Assembly: GCF_003206615.1 (NCBI RefSeq)
Contig: NZ_PZJW01000004.1
Location: 357,083 to 421,082 of the forward strand
DNA: 64,000 bases
Source: Salinicola acroporae
GTDB taxonomy: Bacteria > Pseudomonadota > Gammaproteobacteria > Pseudomonadales > Halomonadaceae
Direction: 5' to 3'
Shown: piece after piece, positions 18,340-26,959 of the stretch
Layout of the letters: the number at the start of each line of letters is the position of its first letter
Position numbering within the stretch: position 1 is the first letter of the stretch
Notes under the pieces: generated by a model
Databases searched by the model: none
Seen by the model: the letters and a program-made list of their open reading frames with translations, nothing else
Told to the model about the DNA's origin: nothing
Position numbers and translations under genes: made by a program

Positions 18340-20478
18340 ATGCATTTCAAATCTATACGCACACTGGTCACGCTCCTGGTGGGCGCTTGTGTCGTGCTGG
18401 TCGCCGCTGCCCTGGTGGGCTACTCCTTTTACGCCGACGCGCGCTCGCAGGCCCTGGTGGACGCTCGCACCCATGCGCTGCTCGAGTCGAGCATCGACCG
18501 GCGCCTCTCCGCCGTGGCCGGTCGCCAGGCCGAAAGCATCCAGGCCCGGCTCGAACACGCGCTGACCCTGGCGCGAAACCTGGCCAGTACCAATGCGCTG
18601 ATGGGCGAGGTCGACGATCAGGGCCGGCGTCGGCTTCTCCTCGGTCGCGACGAGCTTTCCAACCTGGTGCGACAGACGGTCGTCGACAATCCCGATCTGC
18701 TCGACGCCTTTATCGGCTGGGAGCCCAATGCCTTCGGCAGTGATCGCTACTACACCGGGCGAGAGGATGCCGGCTACGGCGAGGATGGCCGCTTCATGCC
18801 GTGGTGGTATCGGACCGAGGATGGCAAGGTCGCGGTGCTGCCGCTGGGCGAGACGATGGATAGCAGCAAGACAATGGACAGCGGTGCGCGAGAAGGGGAG
18901 TACTACCTCTGCCCCAAGGAGACCGGCAAGCCCTGCATCATCGATCCGGCACCCTACGACTACAACGGCCGTAGCCTGATGGTGACCTCCTTCAACGTGC
19001 CGATCATGGTCGATGGCCAGTTCCGCGGCAGTGCTGGCGTCGACCTCTCCGTCGACTTCATCCAGGGACTGCTGGCCGATGCCAGCCGCTCGCTCTACGA
19101 CGGCGCCGGCGACTGGACCCTGGTCGCCCCGCAAGGTGGAATTACCGCCCGCACCGGCGAACCCTCCGGCGTGGGCAAAAACGCGGAGACGTTGTTCGAT
19201 GCCGCCATCAATGCCCGGCTTGCCGAGGCGCGTCAGGGGCAGCCGGTGCTCGACAGCCACGATGGCCAGATCGAGATGCTCTGGCCGTTCACCGTCGGTC
19301 CGGCCGGCAGCAAGCCATGGATACTGATGATCCGGCTGCCCCAGAGCGTGGTCATGGCCGGGCTGACCGACCTACGCCAGCAGCTCGCCAGCCAGCGTCA
19401 CCACGACACGCTCGCGATGCTCGCGGTGGGTGTCGGCGTGGCGCTGCTGGGCCTGTTCTCCGGTTGGCTGCTCGGCGGTAGCCTGTCGCGGCCGCTCAGA
19501 CGACTGGCATTGCGCATGCGCGAAATCGCCTCCGGCGACGGTGACCTCACCCAGCGCCTGCCGGTGCGCGGCCGCAACGAAAGCGCCGAACTGGCGATCC
19601 AGTTCAACGCCTTCGCCGACAAGATGCACGAGGTCATGCTCGAGGTCCGCGAGAGCAGCGAGTCGGTACGCGCCGCATCCCGGGAGATTGCCAGCGGCAG
19701 CGAGGATCTGTCGCGCCGCACCGATGCCATGGCGGCCAGCCTGCAGCAGACATCGGCCTCGATGGAGGAACTCACCAGTACGGTCGACCACACCGCGCAG
19801 TCGGCGCGCCAGGTCGATCAAATGGCGGTATCCGCCACCGACGCCGCGCGCCGCGGTGGCGAGGTCGTCGGTGACGTCGTCAATACCATGGGTGAGATCG
19901 AAGCCTCATCGCGCCAGATCGCCGAGATCGTCACCACCATGGATGGCATCGCATTCCAGACCAACCTGCTGGCGCTCAACGCCTCGGTGGAGGCCGCTCG
20001 CGCCGGTGAGCAGGGCAAGGGATTCGCGGTCGTCGCTCAGGAAGTGCGCAATCTTGCCAGCCGCAGCGCCGACGCCGCGCGCCAGATCAAGTCGCTGGTG
20101 GATGTCGCCAGTGGCAAGACGCAACTGGGCGCGGAGCGCGTCCGCCATGCTGGCGAGGCGATGGAGGAGATCGTTGCCAGCATCGCCCGGGTGACCGACG
20201 TGCTGGGCGAGATCAGCGCGGCGACCAGTGAGCAGAGTCAGGGTATCGGCCAGGTCAATCAGGCCGTGGCGGAGATCGACCAGGTCACCCAGCAGAATGC
20301 GGCGATGGTTCAGCAGACCGCGACGGCGGCGGCCGAGCTGCGTCACCAGTCGCAGCGTCTGGCCGTGACGGTGGGGGCGTTCCGGCTCGCCGACGTACCG
20401 GCACCCGCCTTGAGCGGGGAGACGGCATCGACGCCGCCGCGATTGCAGCCGTCTCGGCGTGCGGTGCCGGCTGTTTGA
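18340..20478 (+). CDS. methyl-accepting chemotaxis protein with Cache-like sensor
   Basis: 712-residue chemoreceptor. A first membrane helix (about residues 8-30) and a second (about 355-380) frame a roughly 320-residue periplasmic domain of double-Cache size. A HAMP domain follows near 380-432, then a long cytoplasmic coiled coil. The signalling tip GIAFQTNLLALNASVEAARAG near 536-556 is diagnostic. There is no C-terminal NWETF-type pentapeptide. The ligand is not predictable by eye; the periplasmic domain has only two cysteines, in LCPKETGKPC, which may pair. It is monocistronic, and its stop abuts the stop of the opposing gene (TGATCA). Confidence 0.93.
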   Translation: MHFKSIRTLVTLLVGACVVLVAAALVGYSFYADARSQALVDARTHALLESSIDRRLSAVAGRQAESIQARLEHALTLARNLASTNALMGEVDDQGRRRLLLGRDELSNLVRQTVVDNPDLLDAFIGWEPNAFGSDRYYTGREDAGYGEDGRFMPWWYRTEDGKVAVLPLGETMDSSKTMDSGAREGEYYLCPKETGKPCIIDPAPYDYNGRSLMVTSFNVPIMVDGQFRGSAGVDLSVDFIQGLLADASRSLYDGAGDWTLVAPQGGITARTGEPSGVGKNAETLFDAAINARLAEARQGQPVLDSHDGQIEMLWPFTVGPAGSKPWILMIRLPQSVVMAGLTDLRQQLASQRHHDTLAMLAVGVGVALLGLFSGWLLGGSLSRPLRRLALRMREIASGDGDLTQRLPVRGRNESAELAIQFNAFADKMHEVMLEVRESSESVRAASREIASGSEDLSRRTDAMAASLQQTSASMEELTSTVDHTAQSARQVDQMAVSATDAARRGGEVVGDVVNTMGEIEASSRQIAEIVTTMDGIAFQTNLLALNASVEAARAGEQGKGFAVVAQEVRNLASRSADAARQIKSLVDVASGKTQLGAERVRHAGEAMEEIVASIARVTDVLGEISAATSEQSQGIGQVNQAVAEIDQVTQQNAAMVQQTATAAAELRHQSQRLAVTVGAFRLADVPAPALSGETASTPPRLQPSRRAVPAV

Positions 20479-21750
20479 TCAGCGCCTCGCGGCCAGCTCG
20501 CAGAAGAAGTCGATATACTGGGTGTGGCCCTCGGGAAAGATCACATCCAGTGTCAACGGGTCCTCGGCATCGCTGATTCCTTCCAGTGCCGGCCAGACTT
20601 CGATGTCGGGATTCCCGGCGTGGCGTGCCAGCCGCCCGGCGTCGACGCCGGCGCGACGAACCTCGCCACCGCTGCTGTCGACATAGAGTACCCGGTTGCC
20701 GCTGTCGAAAGCGTCTCCCAACTGCTGGATTAGCGTCAGGAAACCACGGTCGCTGCCGCCGCGCTGGCGCTCGCTGCGCGCATCGCCAGACGGAACGAAC
20801 GATGTCACGGTATCTCCCACCCCGACGATGCGTGGCATCAGCGCGGGATCGAAATGATCGCGGGCCAGCTTCAGCAACGCCGCCTGATCGCGGGGTGCCT
20901 CGCGGGCGTTGAAGCCCTCGCCCAACGGGTAATGCCCGGCGTGGCGATGGTAGTAGCGGTTGAGGATGACCAGCACCCCCACCTCCTTGACGCCGCCGCG
21001 CAGCATCAACTGGAAATCGGTGGTGCCGGCACCTTCTCCACTCTCGGCACCCTGGCGCAGGCGCTCGTTGCCATCGCCATCCTGGCCGGCATTGGGCGCG
21101 TAATGGATGAAGAAGGCGTCGCCCAGCCCCGACTGGCGGGCAGCCTCCAGCCGCTCCTGCATGAACTCGGCAACGTCGGCCTGCAGTGTCCGATAGTGCT
21201 CCGGCGTCGCCTGCCAGTGGCGCTGGAAGACATTGAGGTTGAGCGTCGGCGAGGCGAGGTTGTCGAGTACCGCCGCGGCGATCAGGTCGCGTCTCGCCTC
21301 GGACGGCAAGTCGTAGGGTGGCCGCGACAGCAGCGACTCGAGGAACGCCTCGGCCCGACCGGGAAACGTCTTCAAAAATGCCAGCTCGGCGTCGCTCACG
21401 CCGGGGTGCGACACCGACCCGAAACGGTCCTGCCACTGCACGCCACCGGCGGCCAGTCCGGGCAGGTAGCGCCCTTGCTCGCCAGCGCGATCCGGCGTCT
21501 CGAACAGCGCCTCGACGATGCCATTCACGCCGCGGGAGCCGATGTGTTCACCGTTGGTCAGCACGAAGAAATGGCCATCGAGCCGGCGGGTGGCGTCGAG
21601 GTAGCGCCGCTCCAACTGGCGCGTCAGCGGATTGCCGACCAGTCCCATGCAGACACCGTCGAGGTCCTGGATGACGAGCAGGTTGTCGGTGGCCGCCAGT
21701 TCGTCCAGCAGGGCGGCATGATCGAGCGAGAAAGGGCGAGTCAGGGGCAT
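20479..21750 (-). CDS. stpA: glucosylglycerol-3-phosphatase
   Basis: 423-residue phosphatase strongly resembling cyanobacterial StpA/GgpP, which removes phosphate from glucosylglycerol 3-phosphate to give the compatible solute glucosylglycerol. Recognisable blocks are LVIQDLDGVCMGLV near residues 24-37, VLTNGEHIGSRGVNGIVE near 63-80 and LPGLAAGGVQWQD near 95-107. The nucleophile Asp is in the QDLDGVC motif. The synthase partner (GgpS) is not in the window, so the substrate may come from a distant gene. The gene fits a halophile making osmolytes. It converges with the chemoreceptor gene. The ATG at 21748-21750 gives the conserved N-terminus. Confidence 0.85.
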   Translation of the reverse strand: MPLTRPFSLDHAALLDELAATDNLLVIQDLDGVCMGLVGNPLTRQLERRYLDATRRLDGHFFVLTNGEHIGSRGVNGIVEALFETPDRAGEQGRYLPGLAAGGVQWQDRFGSVSHPGVSDAELAFLKTFPGRAEAFLESLLSRPPYDLPSEARRDLIAAAVLDNLASPTLNLNVFQRHWQATPEHYRTLQADVAEFMQERLEAARQSGLGDAFFIHYAPNAGQDGDGNERLRQGAESGEGAGTTDFQLMLRGGVKEVGVLVILNRYYHRHAGHYPLGEGFNAREAPRDQAALLKLARDHFDPALMPRIVGVGDTVTSFVPSGDARSERQRGGSDRGFLTLIQQLGDAFDSGNRVLYVDSSGGEVRRAGVDAGRLARHAGNPDIEVWPALEGISDAEDPLTLDVIFPEGHTQYIDFFCELAARR

Positions 21751-21877
21751 GATGGGCGCCTTGGTCGGGGCGAGTGATGGATGGCGGTATCGGGCGAATG
21801 TTCACCAGTATAGCGTCAGCTCGTGGTCCGAATAGCGACGGTTTGCCCGACCGGGGCGCCCCGACTAGGCTTCTTGG

Positions 21878-21906
21878 TGGGCGTCGCCCAGTCTGCGCGA
21901 CGCCCA
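21878..21906. repeat. 10-bp inverted repeat between divergent genes
   Basis: TGGGCGTCGC (21878-21887) pairs perfectly with 21897-21906 across a 9-base loop. It lies in the 260-base gap between the divergent stpA and PPOX-fold genes. No T tract follows on either strand, so an operator or leader structure is as likely as a terminator. Confidence 0.45.
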
Positions 21907-22010
21907 AATGATCCCAGAACGTCAGTGCAAGACGCTCACGCCCGGATGGCGTGTTGATCGCCCGAAGCGGGGACATCCCCCCGGAAGGGCAACATTAGCA
22001 GGAGGCAATA

Positions 22011-22499
22011 ATGTCCAGTCCCGAGCACAAGCAGAAGATCTGGAAGCTGATCGAGAAGATCAAGGTTGGCATGTTGGTCACGCTCGACGATGGCGTGCCA
22101 CGAGCGCGCCCCATGCACCTGGTGCAGGATGCCTACGACGGCAAGCTCTGGTTCTACACGCGCCGCAGTGCCGAAAAGTCGTTCGAGGCGAAGCAGGATC
22201 AGGATGTCTGCATCACGTTCTCGGACCAGGATGACGGCATCTACGTGTCGATGTCTGGCCGGGCACGCCTCAACGACGATCCCGCGCTGGTCGAGAAGTA
22301 CTGGAATCCGTTCGTGGCCGCGTGGTTCACGGGTGGCAAGGAGGATCCGGACATCACCATGATGGAGATCGACATCGACTTCGGCGAGCACTGGCAGTCG
22401 CGGGAGAGCAAGACGTTCCAGCTCTACGAGATCGCCAAGGCCAATGTGAAGAAGGAGCATCAGCCGGATCTCGGCGAGAACGAGAAGTTCGGCCACTGA
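22011..22499 (+). CDS. PPOX-fold general stress protein (GSP26 type)
   Basis: 162-residue protein of the pyridoxamine 5'-phosphate oxidase-like split-barrel family, close to the general stress protein 26 group. It starts with a helix and then VGMLVTLDDGVPRARPM. LWFYTRRSAEKSFEA in the middle forms the flavin-contacting strand and helix. Members bind FMN or FAD and may reduce unknown substrates; several are induced by salt or oxidative stress. AGGAGG precedes the ATG at 22011, and a terminator follows, so it is monocistronic. Confidence 0.85.
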   Translation: MSSPEHKQKIWKLIEKIKVGMLVTLDDGVPRARPMHLVQDAYDGKLWFYTRRSAEKSFEAKQDQDVCITFSDQDDGIYVSMSGRARLNDDPALVEKYWNPFVAAWFTGGKEDPDITMMEIDIDFGEHWQSRESKTFQLYEIAKANVKKEHQPDLGENEKFGH

Positions 22500-22527
22500 G
22501 CCGCCAGACCCGATCTGGCTCTTGATG

Positions 22528-22554
22528 CCGCCGACCCCGATGGGATGTCGGCGG
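22528..22554 (+). terminator. terminator after the PPOX-fold gene
   Basis: A perfect 8-bp stem CCGCCGAC/GTCGGCGG (22528-22535 with 22547-22554) with an 11-base loop is followed by TGTTTC, 29 bases after the stop. Confidence 0.7.
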
Positions 22555-22583
22555 TGTTTCTCCGGGAGGCCATTGACAGCCAC

Positions 22584-22618
22584 GTGACAAGTCAGGATAA
22601 AGAGTCCTCACAAGTCAC
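22584..22618 (+). repeat. imperfect inverted repeat in the leader of the CNNM gene
   Basis: Arms 22584-22597 and 22605-22618 match at 11 of 14 positions and fold around a 7-base loop. They end 13 bases before the start codon at 22632, so the structure could cover the ribosome site. Confidence 0.35.
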
Positions 22619-22631
22619 ATAGCGACCCCCC

Positions 22632-23675
22632 ATGTTTCTGCTGACGGCATTCGTCGTTCTCTCCATCGGTTTTTCCTTCGTCTGTTCGGTGCTGGAAGCC
22701 GCGCTGCTCTCGCTCACACCGAGTTATATCGCGCAGCTCAAGGACGACCGTCCCAGGCTTCACGACAAGCTCAACAAGCTCAAGTCGAATATTGATCGAC
22801 CGCTGGCGGCGATCCTGACCCTCAACACGATCGCGCACACCGTCGGTGCCACGGGTGTCGGCGCGCAGGTGGCCGTCGTGTTCGGCGATGCCCACGTGGC
22901 CATTGCCTCGGCCTTGATGACCTTCGGCATCCTGGTGTTTTCGGAGATCATCCCCAAGACCATCGGTGCGACCTACTGGCGCAGCTTGGCGCCTCTGCTG
23001 CCGCCGACGCTGCGCTTCATGGTGCTAGTGTTGCTGCCATTCATCTGGCTCTCGGAGATGATCACCAATCGTATCGCCAAGAACGAGGGCGACGTCGACA
23101 TGCGCGGCGAGATCAAGGCGCTGGCGCGCATCGGACTGGAAGAGAAGGCGCTGGATGCCGACGAGACCCGCACCATCACCAATATCCTCAATCTCCACGA
23201 GATTCCGGTGAAGAGCGTGATGACGCCACGGACCGTGTGTGAAACGGTGACGCCCGACATGAGCGTGGCCGAGTTCGACCAGCGCTATGGCAAGACGCAG
23301 TTCACGCGTTTCCCGGTGATGGATGGCGGAGAGGATGCCCTGGGCTACGTGCACAAGGCGGATACCTATCACGCCGAGGATGACGAGAGGCTGAAATCGT
23401 TGATGCACTCGGTCGCGATCATCGATGAGAACGACAGCGTCGAGCATGTCTTCACCGCCATGCTCAAGGATCACAACCACCTGCGCGTGGTCTACGACGA
23501 CCATGGCAACTGGGTCGGGCTGATCACCATGGAAGACGTGATCGAGACGATCCTGGGCCAGGACATCATCGACGAGACCGATAACGTGCATAACCTGCGC
23601 AAGTACGCCAAGCAGCGCTGGCTGAAGCGCGTGCGTCCGGGACTATCACCACGTTCCGGCGACGGGCCGGAGTAA
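22632..23675 (+). CDS. CNNM (DUF21) and CBS-pair membrane protein, hemolysin-family
   Basis: 347-residue inner-membrane protein of the CNNM/CorC-related family linked to magnesium or cobalt transport. The DUF21/CNNM domain (about residues 1-180) has three to four hydrophobic segments and the FSEIIPKTIGA motif near 101-111. Two CBS motifs follow; the first begins VMTPRTVCETV near 196 and the second ends LITMEDVIETILGQDIIDE near 297-315. The usual C-terminal CorC/HlyC transporter-associated domain is missing, so it is the short form. Its last 30 bases overlap the end of the convergent 2-hydroxyacid dehydrogenase gene. Confidence 0.9.
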   Translation: MFLLTAFVVLSIGFSFVCSVLEAALLSLTPSYIAQLKDDRPRLHDKLNKLKSNIDRPLAAILTLNTIAHTVGATGVGAQVAVVFGDAHVAIASALMTFGILVFSEIIPKTIGATYWRSLAPLLPPTLRFMVLVLLPFIWLSEMITNRIAKNEGDVDMRGEIKALARIGLEEKALDADETRTITNILNLHEIPVKSVMTPRTVCETVTPDMSVAEFDQRYGKTQFTRFPVMDGGEDALGYVHKADTYHAEDDERLKSLMHSVAIIDENDSVEHVFTAMLKDHNHLRVVYDDHGNWVGLITMEDVIETILGQDIIDETDNVHNLRKYAKQRWLKRVRPGLSPRSGDGPE

Positions 23676-24812
23676 CGGTCGCAGGATATCCCGGTCCACC
23701 GCCTGAACGTCCGTGCGCCCGCAGAAAGCCATCGACAGGTCGAGCTCGTCTCTGATGATATCCAGCGCGCGGGTCACGCCAGCCTCGCCGAGGGCGCCGA
23801 GCCCGTAGAGCATGGCGCGGCCGATGTAGACGCCTCGCGCGCCGAGCGCCAACGCCCTGAGCGCGTCCTGGCCAGAGCGTATCCCGCTGTCAAAATGAAT
23901 CTCCGTTGTCGCGCCCACCGCCTCGACGATCTCCGGCAGCGTGGTGATGGACGATGCCGCGCCGTCCAGCTGTCGGCCGCCATGGTTGGAGACGACTACG
24001 GCGTCGGCGCCGCTTTCCACCGCCAAATGGGCATCGTCGGGGTGCTGGATGCCCTTGACGATCAGGGGACCGCCCCAGCGCTGCTTGATCCACTCCACGT
24101 CCGCCCAAGACAGGGTGGGGTCGAACTGCTCCTGCGTCCAAGCCACCAATGATCGAATGTCGTCGACGCCGCGGGCGTGGCCGACGATATTGCCGAATTG
24201 ACGGTGTCGCGTGCCGAGCATGCCCAAGCACCAGCGCGGTTTGCAAGCGAGGTCGAGAAGGTGTTTCGGCGTGAGTCTTGGCGGCACCGAAAGCCCGTTC
24301 TTGCGGTCCTTGTGTCGTTGACCGAAGACCTGAAGATCCATGGTGACCATTAACGCCGAACAGCGAGCAGCGCGGGCGCGCTCGATCAGGTCCTCGCTGA
24401 ATCGACGGTCGCGCGTGACGTAGAGCTGAAACCAGAACGGATGGTGTCCGGTAGCGTTGGCCACCGCCTCGATCGAGCAGATACTCATCGTTGACAGCGT
24501 GAACGGGATGCCAGCGCGTTTTGCCGCCTGCGCCGCCAGGATCTCACCATCGGCATACTGCATTCCCGTCAGTCCGGTGGGGGCGATGGCCACCGGCATG
24601 GAGACGGATTGCCCCGCCATCGTGGAGTCCAAACTGCGGTGGGTGATGTCGCAGGCCACGCGCTGACGGAACTCGAGTCGCTGCAGATCGCACTCGTTGG
24701 CGCGATAGGTTGACTCGGTCCACGAGCCGCCATCGACGTAGTCGTAGAACATCCGCGGCACGCGTTTGCGTGCCAGACGGCGCAGATCTTCGATGCAGGT
24801 GACGTGGCTCAT
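23646..24812 (-). CDS. FMN-dependent 2-hydroxyacid dehydrogenase/oxidase
   Basis: 388-residue flavoenzyme of the L-lactate dehydrogenase/glycolate oxidase family. Active-site residues are all visible: Tyr in FYDYVDGG near residue 24, Tyr in FQLYVTRD near 123, Lys in LIVKGI, and His-Gly-Gly-Arg in SNHGGRQLDG. A continuous open frame runs far upstream, but it is a shadow of the next gene; ATG at 24810-24812 matches the family N-terminus. It is the last gene of the six-gene operon headed by the solute-binding protein, 26 bases after the flavin monooxygenase-like gene. The substrate is probably a 2-hydroxy acid released from the imported compound. Lactate itself is possible but no lactate permease is near. 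Confidence 0.88.
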   Translation of the reverse strand: MSHVTCIEDLRRLARKRVPRMFYDYVDGGSWTESTYRANECDLQRLEFRQRVACDITHRSLDSTMAGQSVSMPVAIAPTGLTGMQYADGEILAAQAAKRAGIPFTLSTMSICSIEAVANATGHHPFWFQLYVTRDRRFSEDLIERARAARCSALMVTMDLQVFGQRHKDRKNGLSVPPRLTPKHLLDLACKPRWCLGMLGTRHRQFGNIVGHARGVDDIRSLVAWTQEQFDPTLSWADVEWIKQRWGGPLIVKGIQHPDDAHLAVESGADAVVVSNHGGRQLDGAASSITTLPEIVEAVGATTEIHFDSGIRSGQDALRALALGARGVYIGRAMLYGLGALGEAGVTRALDIIRDELDLSMAFCGRTDVQAVDRDILRPLLRPVAGTW

Positions 24813-24838
24813 GACGACGTGGCGCTCACGTGGATCGC

Positions 24839-26089
24839 TCAAGCGCGTTCGTAAGCCATGTAGGCATTCTGCAGCGCGATGTGGTCGGCCACGTACTTGG
24901 CGTCGTGCCAGACCCCGTAGATGAACGACGAGGCCCGATTGACCAGATTGGGCAGGCCCAGAAAATAGATACCGCTCTCGGCGGAGATGCCACGCTTGTG
25001 GAACGGCAATCCCGCGTCGTCGAAGGCGTTGACTTGCAGCCAGCTGAAGTCGAATTGAAAGCCGGTCGCCCACAGCACGGTGGTAATGCCTTCGGCTTTC
25101 AGGTCGATTTCGAGGATCGGGGAGGTGAGGCAGTCGGGGTCGGGCAGGAGCTCCCAGGCTTCCGGCTCCGGCGGGAAATCCAGACCATTCTGCGCGATAT
25201 ACGCATCGGCTTCGCGCAGCACGTCGAAGTAGGCCTGGTCGCCCTGGGCGATGTTCTCCGCCAGTCCCTCGTCGAAGCGCAAGCGTCCCGCCTCCCAGGC
25301 ACGGGTCAGGCCTACCAGCGTGATGCCGGCGTGGGCGAGCCGGCGGAAGTCCACGGTCCGGCCGCCTTCGTAGCCGCTGACCGCGAAGGCGACATGCGCT
25401 TTTTTCGGGCGGATACGTACTTCGTCCCACAGACCCAGGGCACCCAGCCACCAACAGTAGTCGCGCCCGCGATACGCGCGCGGTGGCCGATAATGCTCGC
25501 CCACCGACAGATAGACCCGCCGACCCGCCTGGCGCAACTCCTCGGCGATCTGTGAACCGGACGCGCCCGCGCCGACGACCAGCACGCCGCCATCGGGTAG
25601 CTGCTCGGGGTTCTTGTACGCCGAGGAGTGCAACTGCTGCACGTCGGCCGTTGCTGGAATGATGCGAGGGAAGGTCGGCTTCTGGAAGGGGCCGGTCGCC
25701 GCGACCACGTTGTCCGCCTCGTACTCGCCCTCGGAGGTCTCGACCCGGAACCCGCGTCGCCCTGTCAGGCGCTCCACCCGTTGCACCTCGATCCCGGTGC
25801 GAACCGGGGCCTTCAGCATCTCCGCGTAGGTTTCGAAATAGTCGGCCATGCGCTCCTTCGGCGGGAAGGCGTCGGGTGAAACGCCCTCGAACGCGAGCGT
25901 CGGAAAACGGTCGTGCCAGGCGGGCCCGTTGGCCACCAGGGAGTCCCAGCGCTCGGAACGCCAGCGCTCGGCGATGCGGGCGCGCTCTAGCACGATATGG
26001 GGAATGTTCATGAGCGATAGGTGCTCGCTCATGGCGATGCCTGCCTGGCCGGCACCGACCACCAGCGTGTTGATTCTCTCGACTGTCAT
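24839..26089 (-). CDS. flavin monooxygenase-like FAD/NAD(P) oxidoreductase (CzcO type)
   Basis: 416-residue two-dinucleotide-domain flavoprotein. The FAD motif VVGAGQAGIAMSEHL is at residues 9-23 and the NAD(P)H motif VVGAGASGSQIAEEL near 164-178, with an ATG-type LWATGFQFDF near 345-354. The canonical FxGxxxH fingerprint of FMOs is not exact (LHSSAY stands in that place), as in CzcO-like proteins. The ATG at 26087-26089 has AGGAA six bases ahead. Predicted to hydroxylate or N-oxygenate a small organic substrate. It sits between the DUF1028 and FMN dehydrogenase genes in the transporter operon, which suggests a catabolic step. Substrate unknown. Confidence 0.82.
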   Translation of the reverse strand: MTVERINTLVVGAGQAGIAMSEHLSLMNIPHIVLERARIAERWRSERWDSLVANGPAWHDRFPTLAFEGVSPDAFPPKERMADYFETYAEMLKAPVRTGIEVQRVERLTGRRGFRVETSEGEYEADNVVAATGPFQKPTFPRIIPATADVQQLHSSAYKNPEQLPDGGVLVVGAGASGSQIAEELRQAGRRVYLSVGEHYRPPRAYRGRDYCWWLGALGLWDEVRIRPKKAHVAFAVSGYEGGRTVDFRRLAHAGITLVGLTRAWEAGRLRFDEGLAENIAQGDQAYFDVLREADAYIAQNGLDFPPEPEAWELLPDPDCLTSPILEIDLKAEGITTVLWATGFQFDFSWLQVNAFDDAGLPFHKRGISAESGIYFLGLPNLVNRASSFIYGVWHDAKYVADHIALQNAYMAYERA

Positions 26090-26246
26090 GCAAGTTTCCT
26101 GAAGGGCTTGAAGCCCCCGTTGTGACGCGTGGAACGTATGCGGCATGTGGATGGGGTGCAGCACGTGACCCCGGCGTGCCGTGTGGATCGGGTATGGCGA
26201 CGGCCAACGCTCGCATGGGCCATGTCGATCGGCGCCAACCGCTGTC

Positions 26247-26921
26247 TCATTCGTTGCCCGGGACGCCGTAGCTGGGCGCCTGGGTCGGGTCGAATGCGCG
26301 GGTGAGGTAGTCCTGCATCTGAGGCCGATAGGCGGCCCAGAGCGTGGCCAACTGCTCGATTGGCGCCTCGTCCGCCCAGTCCACGCGCAAATCGACGATC
26401 GGCCAACTCGGCTCCCCGACCACCAGCAGCGCCGCCGAATGTACCGGCCCGGCTTCACCCCCGGCAGTCATTGCCGCCTGCATCGCCGCGATCAAGCGGT
26501 CGGCCAGCGGGCCCCGGTGGGTCTCGAACGCTCGCACCAGTACCTCGACCACGTCACGGCTGGCCAACAGATTGCCGGCACCGACGCACTGCTCGCCTGC
26601 GACGGCGTGGTGGCAGCCCAGCGTCTCGTCGCCGCTGAAGTGGGCGGTGCGACCTTGTGCGTCGAGCACCGCCAATTGCCGATATTGGCAATGGGCATCG
26701 GTAGCCAGCGCCGCGTCCCGTGCCTGCGCCGGGGATGCGCCCTTGGCCAGACGCGCCAGCACTCGCTCGCCGAGTGCGGGTAGTGTCACGTTCTGGGTGG
26801 ATACCGCCCCGATACCGGGACGCAGCCAGGGACACCGGGCCCCCACGGCGATACTCGAGGAACTGATGGCGATCCCCATCTGTCCGGTCTCGGCGCAACG
26901 CCCCGTGATGGAAAAGGTCAT
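26247..26921 (-). CDS. DUF1028 family protein
   Basis: 224-residue protein of the DUF1028 family, which has an Ntn-hydrolase-like fold and no settled function. Diagnostic are the N-terminal TFSITGRC-TGQMGIAISSSS block, GARCPWLRPGIGAVSTQN, and the GAGNLLAS motif near residue 117. DUF1028 genes often lie near Rid genes and peptide or amine transporters; here a Rid gene is about 9 kb away in the partner operon. AGGAGAG stands ahead of the ATG at 26919-26921. It lies 38 bases after the second permease gene. Confidence 0.88.
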   Translation of the reverse strand: MTFSITGRCAETGQMGIAISSSSIAVGARCPWLRPGIGAVSTQNVTLPALGERVLARLAKGASPAQARDAALATDAHCQYRQLAVLDAQGRTAHFSGDETLGCHHAVAGEQCVGAGNLLASRDVVEVLVRAFETHRGPLADRLIAAMQAAMTAGGEAGPVHSAALLVVGEPSWPIVDLRVDWADEAPIEQLATLWAAYRPQMQDYLTRAFDPTQAPSYGVPGNE

Positions 26922-26959
26922 GCGTCGTCTCTCCTGGGTGAGGTCACGCGAGCGCGCAT

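Noticed and set aside
20476-20481. TGATCA where the stop codons of two convergent genes abut
   Set aside because: A curiosity of tight packing; no evidence of function.
23646-26216. One 856-residue fusion of the 2-hydroxyacid dehydrogenase with upstream sequence
   Set aside because: The first 470 or so codons are an out-of-frame reading of the flavin monooxygenase-like gene, which has its own motifs and ribosome site in another frame.
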